Source of the DNA: Streptomyces sp. F001
GTDB taxonomy: Bacteria; Actinomycetota; Actinomycetes; Streptomycetales; Streptomycetaceae
Assembly: GCF_004187715.1 (NCBI RefSeq)
Contig: NZ_QZWF01000005.1
Location: 496,001-560,000, forward strand
Length of the DNA stretch: 64,000 nt
Direction: 5' to 3'
Both the position numbers and the translations under genes were made by a program. Shown here piece by piece: positions 24,827 through 33,327 of this stretch. Below the pieces are notes generated by a model. That model searched no databases. It worked only from the letters and a program-made list of their open reading frames with translations, and had not been told where the DNA came from. Numbering within the stretch: position 1 is the first letter of the stretch; every line of letters begins with the position of its first letter.

Positions 24827-25494
24827 GGAGCAACGACTCCTGTCGCGAGGGCGAGAGACGGCCGGCGTAACCCCGATGCCGTCCGGCAGTCAGCGGGCCG
24901 AGTCGAACGTACTCGGCCTTGTGGACCTTCGTCCTGCCATCTCCTGTTTTTGGCCCTCCTTGCAGCAGATCCGACGAGGTGGGTAAGCCGCAGGGAGCCG
25001 TTAGACGCCGGCCGCTGTCAGGACGGCCCTCCGCCGGCAGCGAAGTGCCCTTCGTCCTCGAGGGACCGGTCCGGCGCCCCCGGGCACGGCCGACCGCCCG
25101 TGACGCACCGGGTGAAGGTGAAGCGAAGGCGGCCACCCCTCTGTCCGCGGACAAGTTCCTGTCCGTTCTCAAGAACGCACGACTTGGCGTTGTCGAACAC
25201 GGATCCTGGCGCACCCACAACCGCGACCAGCACGGCAACTGGGGCCCGTGAACGGGGTGATGATCCACCACACGGGCGGGTACTCTTCCGCGTCTTGTGC
25301 CTCCCCCTGGCCAACGCCGTGCGCGCCCGCGACCTGTGGCACGAGGTCGCCCCCCTGCAGTCGGCCCGGAACGGATTCAGCACACATGAGGCCGGGAAAC
25401 CCTGGGAACCTGCAAGAACCACCGAGACATGTTTCTCCAGGTCAAACGCGGTCATGACGGGGTTTCCCCAGGTCACGACCTTGATCAGAGAAAA
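24827..25494. other. Gene-poor stretch with degenerate phage-like sequence
   Basis: No intact gene is present in 668 bp. A short frameshifted amidase-like segment lies at 25132-25280. A 23-bp sequence at 25378-25400 recurs exactly at 51611-51633. Confidence 0.5.
25132..25280 (+). pseudogene. Fragment of a phage-type N-acetylmuramoyl-L-alanine amidase
   Basis: The frame reads ATPLSADKFLSVLKNARL, then VVEHGSWRTHNRDQHGNWGP. After a shift to the next frame it continues VNGVMIHHTGG. The HNR and GVMIHHT motifs are characteristic of the N-terminal part of amidase_2 endolysins from Streptomyces phages. The rest of the domain is missing, so this is a remnant. The call rests on motif recognition only. 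Confidence 0.5.
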
Positions 25495-25537
25495 CTCCTA
25501 AAGCGGGTGTCGCAGGTTCGAATCCTGCCGGGGGCAC
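25495..25537 (+). other. Attachment site 3 (exact tRNA-Arg 3' part)
   Basis: All 43 bp are identical to 5883-5925. It is followed by a strong hairpin terminator at 25544-25577 (AAAGGCCCCGGACC / GGTCCGGGGCCTTT). This is the displaced tRNA end of an integrated element. Confidence 0.82.
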
Positions 25538-25618
25538 CAGCGCAAAGGCCCCGGACCGATCATGGTCCGGGGCCTTTGACATCCAGCTTGGGTGCAGATC
25601 CAATGAGGGTGCTGTTGA

Positions 25619-27169
25619 TTAGGGGGTGGGTATGACCTGGTCGCGGTAGCGCGTCTGGTGGTTGCGGGTGAACTCCTGCTGCTGGTGCCAGGTCCAGTAG
25701 GCGTCGAAGTCGCCGTTGGCGCGGACGGCACGCAGCTTGAGTACGGCTTCAGCACCGGAGAGGCCCCAGCGGGCGCCGGTGATGTCCAGGCGGTCTTTGA
25801 CCAGGTGCCGGCATGCTCCCTCGATGATCCCGGTGGCGATCGGCCAGCCGCGTTCAAGGGCGGTGTCGTAGCGCAGGTACTCGGCCTTGCCGGACAGGTA
25901 GTTCACGGCCTCGTCGATGCCCTTGCGCTGGGCGCCGCGCAGTCCGGCGGCGTGGGCGGCTGCCTCGAGTGCGGTGGCGGTCTGCTGCACGCCGCCGCCC
26001 AGCAGGACGCGGGCGTGGCGGGCGACCCAGCTCTCGGCGGAGGCATCGCCGCTGTCGTGCAGGCACCAGGCTGCTCGCCACAGATATTCGAGCACGTGGA
26101 TGAGGTCGACGATGATGTGGACGTCCACGCCGCGCCGCTGTGCTTCGGCTTTGACGAGGTCGATCTGATGGCGGGCCCCGTCGACCAGGACGACCCAAGG
26201 ACGGCGGTGGCCGGGGTCGCGGTGCTCTGCCTGGTCGAACACGGCGGCCACCACCTGCGCGGCGGTGTCGTTCACCGAGCCGCACAGCCATTTCGACCGG
26301 GCCTTGGGCCCCTGGCGGCGCTCGGGCGCCGCGCCGTGGACGGCGTCGTCTTGCTGGTCTGGGTCGGCGATGATGTCGTCGACCGTGCGCGGCGCGGGTT
26401 CGGCATCGTAGACGGCTCCCAGGGTGGCCATCCGTTTCCTGCCGTGTTTCTCCCCGGACGCCAGCCGGGTCTTCATCGCGTTGCCGCCCTTGGCCGCCGC
26501 GGCCTTGGCGGTGTCCTCGCGCAGGGCTTCGGGCCTTATCACCACGCCCTTGCCGTCGACCGACAAGACCAGTGGTGTGGTGTCGGTGCAGGGAGCGGGC
26601 ACCAGGGCGTCGTAGAACGCGTCGATGTCCGCTGCGGCGCCGACGGCGAGTTCCTGGACCTGCCGGTGCCCGATACCGGAGTCGGTGTGGGTGTTGATCC
26701 GCTCGCAGGCGTCGGCGAAGCTGCCGCGGGCGGACTCGATCGCGGCGAGCCTGGCCAGCCCGTGCGAGTGCATCCCGCCCGGAAGGTTCAGCACCGCGTC
26801 GGCCGGATGCAGGTCCGCCACCCTGGTGCCGCGGTAGGCGATCCGGACCACGGTGACCTTGCCGAACACCGTGGCCAGCATCCGGCGCCGGCCCCGCTCG
26901 ATCCGGGAGCGCTCGACACCGGCGGCGTCCACGACCTCCTGCCGACGCACCTCGTTGCTGGCCCGCAGGGTCAGGTGGTCCTGGAACAACTGCCGGGTGA
27001 CCTCGCGCATCCTCGCCCCCAGCAAATCCTCCAGCTCCGCGTGCGTCATCACCGCCGCATCCGGGGCCGCCAGCTCCGCACACGCCGCGGCGAACATGCC
27101 CGCCGAGGCGGCGAAGGCGTCCTCGCACTCCGCGAGCGCACCCTGGGTCGGCCCCACCACGCTCACCAC
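25619..27169 (-). CDS. ISKra4-family transposase
   Basis: The 516-residue transposase has a DDE-type catalytic core recognisable from LVLSVDGKGVVIRPEAL, WVVLVDGARHQIDLVKAEA followed by VHIIVDLIHVLEYLWRAAW, and TGIIEGACRHLVKDRLDITGARWGL near the C-terminus. Length is normal and the frame is intact. It overlaps the upstream accessory gene by 7 bp. Confidence 0.9.
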   Translation of the reverse strand: MVSVVGPTQGALAECEDAFAASAGMFAAACAELAAPDAAVMTHAELEDLLGARMREVTRQLFQDHLTLRASNEVRRQEVVDAAGVERSRIERGRRRMLATVFGKVTVVRIAYRGTRVADLHPADAVLNLPGGMHSHGLARLAAIESARGSFADACERINTHTDSGIGHRQVQELAVGAAADIDAFYDALVPAPCTDTTPLVLSVDGKGVVIRPEALREDTAKAAAAKGGNAMKTRLASGEKHGRKRMATLGAVYDAEPAPRTVDDIIADPDQQDDAVHGAAPERRQGPKARSKWLCGSVNDTAAQVVAAVFDQAEHRDPGHRRPWVVLVDGARHQIDLVKAEAQRRGVDVHIIVDLIHVLEYLWRAAWCLHDSGDASAESWVARHARVLLGGGVQQTATALEAAAHAAGLRGAQRKGIDEAVNYLSGKAEYLRYDTALERGWPIATGIIEGACRHLVKDRLDITGARWGLSGAEAVLKLRAVRANGDFDAYWTWHQQQEFTRNHQTRYRDQVIPTP

Positions 27170-27672
27170 CCCTGCTTCCTGCCGTCGACCTTGAACAGCC
27201 CGGACGAAGGCTCGGCCAGAATCCCGCGCTCCACCAGCCGCTTCAGCTTCGAGCGCATCCCCTCGACATGCCGCGGCTCGGTCCCCAGCCCCAGGTGCTG
27301 GCAGACCTCTTTGCAGCGCATCGCCGCCCCCGAGGTCGCGAACAAGGCGATGATCTCCCGGTACTCCGGCGACATCACGGTCACGTCCAGCTCTGCCTCG
27401 GCCTTCACCAGCGCCACGGCGACTCCGCTGGCACCCCCACCCGTGGCGTCCGTGCCCGGCACCGGAGAAGACGGTGCGGCCAGCACCTCCTCCACCGTCT
27501 CCCGCGCGATCTGCAACCGCGCCAGCCGCTCCTCTGCCCGCGCCAACTCCTCGGACAGACCAGCGATCTGCTCACGCAGCCGCTCGGCCTGACCCAGCAC
27601 CTCAGCCCGCCTGGCCTCCAACGCCTCCATCAACGACGGCACACCACACCCACCCTCGCTCGGCACCCGCAC
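27163..27672 (-). CDS. ISKra4 accessory protein
   Basis: The 169-residue protein has an N-terminal coiled coil (RAEVLGQAERLREQIAGLSE, then ELARAEERLARLQIARETVEE) and a C-terminal winged-helix-like region (EIIALFATSGAAMRCKEVCQHLG, RSKLKRLVERGILAEPSSGLFKV). It is encoded directly upstream of and overlapping the transposase, as in related ISKra4 elements, and probably helps bind the ends. Confidence 0.7.
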   Translation of the reverse strand: MRVPSEGGCGVPSLMEALEARRAEVLGQAERLREQIAGLSEELARAEERLARLQIARETVEEVLAAPSSPVPGTDATGGGASGVAVALVKAEAELDVTVMSPEYREIIALFATSGAAMRCKEVCQHLGLGTEPRHVEGMRSKLKRLVERGILAEPSSGLFKVDGRKQGW

Positions 27673-27810
27673 CCCTCAGGGCGGGTTCGACCCCGGCGAC
27701 GGTAGAAGTCGGCACGACCGGCCACATCCCGAACCTCTGCGAATCACCCCAACGAGGCACCCGCAGAAGATCTGCACCCAACCGCTATTGAGTGTGGCCC
27801 AGGCTTTGTC

Positions 27811-28014
27811 ATGTGCTTTGGCTGCGGCAGCACTTGGCGGGACCTGGAGATGTGCTCGTCCTGTTCCAAGCTGTTTGAGCCTTACTCTGCCCATGAGCCT
27901 GATCTCTGTGTTGAGTGCGCAGCGAACGCCGGCCAGGTGACCGCCAAAGCAGAAGACGCCCAGCAGGGCCGACCGATAGGGTCAACAGACCGCACCACAA
28001 CCGCACCAGATTGA
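27811..28014 (+). CDS. Small cysteine-rich ORF (possible zinc ribbon remnant)
   Basis: The 67-residue frame has CFGCGSTWRDLEMCSSCSKLF and LCVECAAN, giving three CxxC pairs as in small zinc ribbons. It begins 30 bp beyond the IS end and its C-terminus runs into a sequence repeated at 44131. It may be the interrupted tail of a larger gene. Confidence 0.35.
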   Translation: MCFGCGSTWRDLEMCSSCSKLFEPYSAHEPDLCVECAANAGQVTAKAEDAQQGRPIGSTDRTTTAPD

Positions 28015-28046
28015 GCGGGGAACAGCGGGGAATCACGGTGAAAGCA
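27991..28046. repeat. 56-bp dispersed repeat, copy 1
   Basis: This stretch matches 44131-44186 with a single mismatch. The repeated unit contains the internal tandem GCGGGGAACA/GCGGGGAATC. Both copies lie in modules of the archipelago, a few hundred bp to about 1 kb from gene remnants. Confidence 0.8.
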
Positions 28047-28102
28047 GACGACACCGACGAGGCCGTAGCTCGGCCGTCAGCCCAGGTCAGTGCTCGAACA
28101 AG

Positions 28103-29520
28103 GATCGTGTCCCGCGTGATGGTGTAGTCGATCAGCTGGTGGGCGCGTTTGGTGTGTTGGTTAGCGCCGGGGCGCTTTCGGGGAGTTCGGGGTAGAGGTC
28201 GTCCATGCTGCCTTCGGGGAGGTAGCGGCGGGGGAAGGCGATCCATTCGTCGTGCATCTCGAAGAGCACGGCGGTGACCAGGCGCAACAGGGCGTCGTCG
28301 TTGGGGAAGACCTGGACGACGTCGGTGCGGCGCTTGATCTCCCGGTTGACCCGCTCCAGCGGGTTGGTCGACTGGATCTTCTTCCAGTGCCGTTCGGGGA
28401 AGACCGCGAAGGCGGTCAGATCGTCCTTGGCCTCCAGCAGCATCTGCTTGACCTTGGGGAACTGTCCGCCGAGCATGTCGGCGACGGTATCGACCTGGGT
28501 CCTGACCGCGCTGGGGCCGGACTGGGCGAAGATCGTGCGGATCGTCGCGGCCACCATCTCACCGGCGTGCTTGTCGATCACGCCGAAGACGTTGCGCAGG
28601 AAGTGGACCCGGCATCTTTGGTAGGCGGCGCCGAGCATCACCTTGCCGATCGCGGCGACCAGGCCGCTGTGATGGTCACCGATGACCAGACGGACTCCGG
28701 ACAGGCCGCGTTCGCGCAGGTGACGCAGGAACTCGGTCCAAAACGCCTCGGTCTCGCTGTCGCCGACCATCACGCCGAGGACTTCGCGGCCGCCGTCCTC
28801 GGTGACGCCGGTGGCGATGACCACGGCCCGCGAGGCGATCTGGTGGTTGACCCTCGCCTTGCAGTAGGTGGCGTCGAGGTAGATGTAGGGGAAGCGGGTG
28901 TGGTCCAGTGGCCGGGTGCGGAACGCGGTCAGCGGCTCGTCCAGGGCGGCGCAGATCCTGGAGACCTCGCTCTTGGAGATCCCGGTGTCCGCCCCCAGGG
29001 CTTTGACCAGGTCGTCGACCGAGCGGGTGGAGACGCCTTCGACGTATGCCTCCATGATGACGGCGTAGAGGGCCTGGTCGATGCGGCGCCGACGCTCCAG
29101 CAGGCAGGGGAAGAAGCTGCCGGAGCGCAGTTTGGGGATGGCCAGGTCGAGGTCGCCGGCCTGGGTGGTGAGCGTCTTGTCGCGGTGCCCGTTGCGGTAG
29201 TTGGTGCGGGTGTCGGTGTGCTCGTTCCACTCGGCGCCGATCTTCGCCGCGGCCTCGGCCTCGATCAGTTCCTGCAGCATCCGCTCGGCGACACTGCGGA
29301 CGAGTTCGAGTCCTTCGGTCGAATGCAGTGACTGAAGCAGGCGGGTGAGTTCAGACTGGGACAGGGCCACTGTGCGTCTCCTCCTCTCGATGAACTGGGC
29401 GTTCATCAGGGAGAGTTGCATGGTGGCCCGTCCCCTGCGCAGGGAGCGGACACCACCGGCCGGAGCACACCGGCGCACTACTCACCGTCGATCGGCTACA
29501 CCATCACGCGGGACACTATC
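28103..29520. mobile_element. IS256-family insertion sequence
   Basis: Inverted repeats of about 21 bp lie at 28107-28127 and 29496-29516. They extend imperfectly on both sides (GATCGTGTCC versus GATAGTGTCC). They frame a single transposase gene. The 8-9 bp target duplication expected for this family is not evident, so later rearrangement is possible. Confidence 0.78.
28132..29370 (-). CDS. IS256-family mutator-type transposase
   Basis: From GTG 29370 the product is 412 residues and starts ALSQSELTRLLQSLHSTEGL. It contains the family landmarks NYRNGHRDKTLTT, IYLDATYCKARVN (first Asp), LVIGDHHSGLVAAI (second Asp), CRVHFLRNVFGVI and STNPLERVNREIKRRTDVVQVFPN (with the final Glu). Upstream in-frame starts exist, but the family begins here. 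The frame is intact. Confidence 0.9.
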   Translation of the reverse strand: MALSQSELTRLLQSLHSTEGLELVRSVAERMLQELIEAEAAAKIGAEWNEHTDTRTNYRNGHRDKTLTTQAGDLDLAIPKLRSGSFFPCLLERRRRIDQALYAVIMEAYVEGVSTRSVDDLVKALGADTGISKSEVSRICAALDEPLTAFRTRPLDHTRFPYIYLDATYCKARVNHQIASRAVVIATGVTEDGGREVLGVMVGDSETEAFWTEFLRHLRERGLSGVRLVIGDHHSGLVAAIGKVMLGAAYQRCRVHFLRNVFGVIDKHAGEMVAATIRTIFAQSGPSAVRTQVDTVADMLGGQFPKVKQMLLEAKDDLTAFAVFPERHWKKIQSTNPLERVNREIKRRTDVVQVFPNDDALLRLVTAVLFEMHDEWIAFPRRYLPEGSMDDLYPELPESAPALTNTPNAPTS

Positions 29521-29550
29521 GTAGCCGGAACGGGCAGGGTCTCGGATCGA

Positions 29551-29698
29551 CTCCTAAAGCAGGGCTCAAACGGCTGTGGACTATCCGTGGACTCGTTCCG
29601 CCTGATCTGCCAGATGCAGGGCCGCGACCTGCCGCGTTGCCTGGCTGTCAAGGGGCCTCCGGAGCCGTGTGCGCAGGTTCGAATCCTGCCGGGGGCAC
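29551..29698 (+). other. Attachment site 4, composite (CCT-type arm, then CCG-type tRNA-Arg 3' part)
   Basis: CTCCTAAAGC at 29551-29560 is the start of the tRNA-Arg(CCT) repeat and then diverges. At 29657-29698 lies a 42-bp segment CTCCGGAGCCGTGTGC... ending in the common 26-bp T-arm/acceptor core (29673-29698). Its loop CTCCGGA would give anticodon CCG, so this is the 3' part of a tRNA-Arg(CCG) gene. The element that brought it was adapted to another isoacceptor. Confidence 0.72.
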
Positions 29699-29750
29699 TC
29701 GCCTGGGATCAGCAGAAATCAAGCTCTGACCAGGGCGGATGCCGACATCA

Positions 29751-29785
29751 GAAGGCGGGAGTCAGCCTCAATGACTCCCGCCTTC
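29751..29785 (+). terminator. Hairpin terminator after attachment site 4
   Basis: This is a perfect 14-bp inverted repeat GAAGGCGGGAGTCA / TGACTCCCGCCTTC with a 7-nt loop, matching the pattern of a terminator after the displaced tRNA ends. Confidence 0.8.
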
Positions 29786-29827
29786 TCTCGTTGTCTCTCA
29801 CTGGTCGCGACACACCTCCGACACACC

Positions 29828-30019
29828 GTGAAGAGCGGTCGCCCGCAGTGCGGGCAGGACGCTGCTGACGCCGCCACACTCGTTGGACTACCCATCGCGC
29901 TACTGAGCCTGGCCGTGGAAGGCGTCGCCATCCTTCTTCTGGCCCGAGCTGCGCTCGGACAGCCCGCGGACGCCGCTGCACAGGCCACCCGCGCCTTGCC
30001 TCAGGCGGGCGAGGCGTAG
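29828..30019 (+). CDS. Small hypothetical membrane protein
   Basis: The 63-residue frame from GTG 29828 has one hydrophobic helix (LVGLPIALLSLAVEGVAILL). No family is recognised. It converges on, and overlaps the end of, the Cys/His-rich ORF on the other strand, so at most one of them may be functional. Confidence 0.3.
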   Translation: MKSGRPQCGQDAADAATLVGLPIALLSLAVEGVAILLLARAALGQPADAAAQATRALPQAGEA

Positions 30020-30270
30020 GCCTCGCTGACGCTGACGAGGCAGTGGAGTCTGGGACGACGGCGCGGCGCTGCCCGAGGTGGCGCGCAGGCGGTGCAGACG
30101 TCGGCCAGCCGCCGCAAGGCGGCCGCCGTGTTCAAGGGGGAGAATGGACAGTGTTCGTGCCTTCCGTGCTGGGCCAGGTGTGCCAGGCCGCGGGCGGCAG
30201 GCGCCATGAGCGCGCGGCCCGGCCCGCACAGTGGGCAATAGAGCAGCGGCCCGCCCCGCATCGGGTGCAT
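30001..30270 (-). CDS. Cys/His-rich small protein resembling zinc-binding AICE proteins
   Basis: The 89-residue frame reads YCPLCGPGRALMAPAARGLAHL, with downstream His residues and a later RRLADVCTACA. The CPxCGP start and the RLADVCTACA motif recall a small zinc-binding protein common in actinomycete integrative conjugative elements. The central part is shorter than in typical members. It is probably a diverged or decaying relic of an older element. Confidence 0.42.
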   Translation of the reverse strand: MHPMRGGPLLYCPLCGPGRALMAPAARGLAHLAQHGRHEHCPFSPLNTAAALRRLADVCTACAPPRAAPRRRPRLHCLVSVSEAYASPA

Positions 30271-30484
30271 CCACAGACCGCGATCCGAGGGCCTCACGCC
30301 GACCTGGACCCGGTGTACACCGAACCGGGAACGCAAGAGGCGATGGTTTCCCGGATATCCGCGTACGGAAAACCCTCACGGATAAGGAGGGAAATATGGG
30401 GTGTCCGCCACAGGCCGATCCCTGCCGGTTAAAAAGCCAGGTTTCAAGAGAACCGCCAAAAGGAGAAAACAAAAGGAGAAAACA

Positions 30485-31438
30485 ATGGGAAAGCACACCC
30501 TTGAACCGGAGGCGCAGGAATTCGCGGACGCGACTGCCAGCCCGCCCTTCCTGTACGAACTCGGTCCGGAGGGCGCCCGCAAGGTGCTCGACGACGTTCA
30601 GGCCGCGCCGGTCGCTAAGGTCGAGGTCGGCGAAGACAAGTGGTTCACGGTGCCAGCCGAGGTCGGCGACGTCCGAGTCCGCCTCATCAAGCCGCTGGGA
30701 GCCGCAGGCCCCCTGCCCGTCATCCTGTACATCCACGGAGGCGGGTGGGTCCTAGGCAACTCGGGCACCCACGACCGGCTCATCCGGGAACTGTGCGACG
30801 GCGCCAAGGCCGCGATCGCCTTCGTCGAGTACGACCGCTCGCCCGAGGCCCACTACCCCGTGGCGATCGAGCAGGCGTACGCGACCGCGCAGTGGATCAC
30901 CAAGAATGGGCCGAGCGAAGGCCTCGACGCCAACCGCATGTCGGTGGCCGGCGACTCGGTCGGAGGGAACATGACGGCCGCCGTGGCGATCATGGCCAAG
31001 CAGCGGGGTGACGTGAGTTTCGTGCACCAGTCGATGTACTACCCAGTCACGGACGCCGCCCAGGACACCGCAAGCTATCAGGAGTTCGCCGACGGCCCGT
31101 TCCTCACGGCCAGGGCCATGGCGTGGTTCTGGGACTCCTACATCCCCGACCACGAGCAGCGCAACGAAATCACGGCCTCGCCGCTGCGCGCCACGCTGGA
31201 CGACCTTCGCGACCTGCCCCCGGCGTTCCTGCTCGTGGACGAGAACGACGTTCTGCGTGACGAGGGCGAAGCCTACGCAGCACGGCTGACCCAGGCCGGA
31301 GTTCCCACCACCAGCGTCCGGTACAACGGCATCATCCACGACTTCATGATGCTGAACCCCGTGCGGCCCACGCAGGCGACGACGGGGGCGATCGAGCAGG
31401 CCGTTCATGTCCTCAGGAAGGCACTCGGAACGCTCTGA
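30485..31438 (+). CDS. Alpha/beta hydrolase, HSL-type esterase
   Basis: The 317-residue serine esterase has the oxyanion-hole motif YIHGGGWVLG, nucleophile motif GDSVGGN, acid Asp in FLLVDENDVLRDEG and His in NGIIHDFMMLNP, forming a complete HSL/GDSAG-type triad with the uncommon GDSVG elbow. A/G-rich GGAGAAAAC precedes the ATG at 30485. It ends 13 bp before the attachment core at 31452, so it is the main cargo of its small module. It probably hydrolyses short-chain esters; the substrate is unknown. Confidence 0.88.
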   Translation: MGKHTLEPEAQEFADATASPPFLYELGPEGARKVLDDVQAAPVAKVEVGEDKWFTVPAEVGDVRVRLIKPLGAAGPLPVILYIHGGGWVLGNSGTHDRLIRELCDGAKAAIAFVEYDRSPEAHYPVAIEQAYATAQWITKNGPSEGLDANRMSVAGDSVGGNMTAAVAIMAKQRGDVSFVHQSMYYPVTDAAQDTASYQEFADGPFLTARAMAWFWDSYIPDHEQRNEITASPLRATLDDLRDLPPAFLLVDENDVLRDEGEAYAARLTQAGVPTTSVRYNGIIHDFMMLNPVRPTQATTGAIEQAVHVLRKALGTL

Positions 31439-31451
31439 GCCTGCCGTGTGC

Positions 31452-31477
31452 GCAGGTTCGAATCCTGCCGGGGGTAC
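31452..31477 (+). other. Attachment site 5 (short core, CCG-type arm)
   Basis: The 26-bp T-arm/acceptor core has one change (GTAC for GCAC), preceded by CCGTGTGC as in the CCG-type sites but without the anticodon-loop part. It sits directly behind the esterase gene, probably as a degenerate recombination scar. No terminator hairpin follows. Confidence 0.65.
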
Positions 31478-31695
31478 TCGCCGAGTAGCAGCGCATCGAC
31501 GGCGGTCTCCTCGGCCCCTCTGGTATCCGTCCGTAGCTCAACAGGCTTCGCAACCGGCGGGCCGACGACCCCAACGTCCTGCGGCCGCATCCCGCAGGAC
31601 TGCGACCGCTCAGGAACCCTCGCGAGTTCCGGCATCACCGTCGACGGCGGCCCTTCACACCCGTCCGATCCCAAGTCCATCCCACAACCAAAGGT

Positions 31696-32706
31696 ATGAC
31701 CGTCGTGAAGGTCAAGCTTCTGATCCCCGCCCTCACCGCTGCCGGTGTCGTCGTCGCGGCGTCCGCCACGGTCCTCTCCGCGCGGTCCTCGGCCTCCGGA
31801 ACGACCCATGCCGCCGCGCAGGACTCCTCCGGCCTCACCCCGAAGCCGCCCGCGGGCTTCGCCGGACGCAAGGTGAAGGTGGGCGACGTCCACATCAACT
31901 TCGTCGAAGGCGGAGAGGGCCCGACCCTCGTGCTGCTGCACGGCTATCCGCAGACCTGGTACGAGTGGCACAAGATCATGCCCGCACTTGCCAAGCACTA
32001 TCACGTCATCGCCCCGGACCTGCGCGGCGCCGGCGACAGCGACGCCCCCGCCACGGGATACGACAAGAAGACCCTCGCCACTGACGTGCACGGCCTCCTG
32101 ACCCAGCTCCACCGGGACCACGACATCAGACTGGTCGGCCACGACATCGGCACTATGGTCGCCTACGCCTACGCCGCCGCCCACCCCCAGGACGTCACCA
32201 AGCTCGTCCTCAGTGAAGCGCCCATACCCGACCAGACGCTCTACAACTTCCCCTCCCTCACGTCTAAGGGTCCGGGCTTCTGGAACTTCGGCTTCTTCAA
32301 CGTCACCAACGGACTGCCCGAGCAGACCGTCAAGGACCGCGAGGCACAGTGGATCGACCGTTTCACCGACATGCTCGCGTACAACAAGGACGGCGTGACC
32401 GCGCACGACGCCGCCATCTACGGCCACTACCTCAAGCAGCCCGGACACACTCGGGCGAGTTTCGAGTGGTTCCGCACCCTCAACCAGGACGTGTCGGACA
32501 ACGAACTCAACGCCAAGACCAAGCTCACCATGCCGGTCCTGGCCATCGGCGCCCAGTACAGCCTCGGCCAGTCCGTCCCGGACCAGGTCCGCCGCTACGC
32601 CACGAACGTCACGGGCGAAGTGGTCCCGAACTCGGGCCACTGGTTGTACGAGGAGCAGCCGACCGAGATGACCAACCGGCTCCTGGCGTTCCTCGGCAAC
32701 GGCTGA
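31696..32706 (+). CDS. Secreted alpha/beta hydrolase, epoxide hydrolase/dehalogenase-like
   Basis: The 336-residue protein has an N-terminal signal-like segment (LLIPALTAAGVVVAASATVL) and an epoxide hydrolase-type fold: LLHGYPQTWYEWHKIMPAL (oxyanion/HGxP), PDLRGAGDSDAP, nucleophile Asp in VGHDIGTMVAYAYA and the catalytic His in NSGHWLYEEQP. The Asp nucleophile points to epoxide hydrolase or haloacid/haloalkane-type chemistry, not a serine esterase. The protein is likely exported. It is the first gene of its module and has no obvious operon partner. Confidence 0.85.
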   Translation: MTVVKVKLLIPALTAAGVVVAASATVLSARSSASGTTHAAAQDSSGLTPKPPAGFAGRKVKVGDVHINFVEGGEGPTLVLLHGYPQTWYEWHKIMPALAKHYHVIAPDLRGAGDSDAPATGYDKKTLATDVHGLLTQLHRDHDIRLVGHDIGTMVAYAYAAAHPQDVTKLVLSEAPIPDQTLYNFPSLTSKGPGFWNFGFFNVTNGLPEQTVKDREAQWIDRFTDMLAYNKDGVTAHDAAIYGHYLKQPGHTRASFEWFRTLNQDVSDNELNAKTKLTMPVLAIGAQYSLGQSVPDQVRRYATNVTGEVVPNSGHWLYEEQPTEMTNRLLAFLGNG

Positions 32707-33327
32707 CCCGTCCTCGGATAGCCGCCGCCCATCGAGTTGCACGTCGCTCCCGGTAAGCAACACGCGCCCTTGAGCGCACTCAACTTCGACTTCCTCGGTC
32801 AGAGGACGGGGAGCGGCGAAGTTCGTCGAGGTAGCGATTTCCTGCGCAAGGACCTTGTAGCTATCGGCGATCTCCCGGGCGCCGTCACAGAGGCGCTGCG
32901 CAATATCGCGCTGGACTGGCGCTACCTGCACCCTGCGCCCCCTACCCTCACGGACGCCGTCCCAGAGCCTTCTTGGTTGCCCCACTAACGATGCCGAATT
33001 CGAGGTGAGTGTCTAACTGCGTGACAACGCCGACGGACAGCGGCGGACGACCGCGGACGCCTACGGACCATCGCAGCAGGTGAGAGGTACATCAACTCAA
33101 GGTCGAGCCACTACTCAAGTTGCTTCGGGACGAAGAGGTCGTGCGCCATGTCGGGCGGCCGAATCACCCACGCACGAACGCCCTCCCGGGCCGTCCTCGG
33201 GCCGTGGAAGGGCGCTCAATGGTGACCAACGTCGACAACTGCCGACGGCTCAACAGCAGGTCAGGGCGTTGATCGATTCGGCGGCCGCAGGTCACGGCCG
33301 CCGGTCGTCAGTTGTGGCTGAGCTGAG
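32707..33327. other. Intergenic region without a convincing gene
   Basis: Several open frames of 60-100 codons overlap in different directions, but none has a recognisable fold or a good ribosome binding site. Probably decayed sequence. Confidence 0.5.

Larger units (their letters stand above)
25588..27781. mobile_element. ISKra4-family insertion sequence
   Basis: The element is bounded by inverted repeats TTGGGTGCAGATC (25588-25600) and its complement (27769-27781), with weaker similarity further inward (GGGTGC). It contains a two-gene transposase unit. No clear target-site duplication was seen, so the exact ends are approximate. It inserted just behind attachment site 3. Confidence 0.75.

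Noticed and set aside
25658..27592. 644-codon plus-strand frame across the ISKra4 transposase
   Set aside because: It is antisense to a transposase with well-conserved catalytic motifs; its composition is that of a shadow frame.
31405..32985. Minus-strand open frame covering the secreted alpha/beta hydrolase
   Set aside because: The hydrolase on the plus strand has a full catalytic set and a signal peptide; the minus frame has no domain.
32737..32988. Small open frame after the secreted hydrolase
   Set aside because: The 83-codon frame has no good ribosome binding site, no domain and overlaps other equally long frames on the opposite strand.
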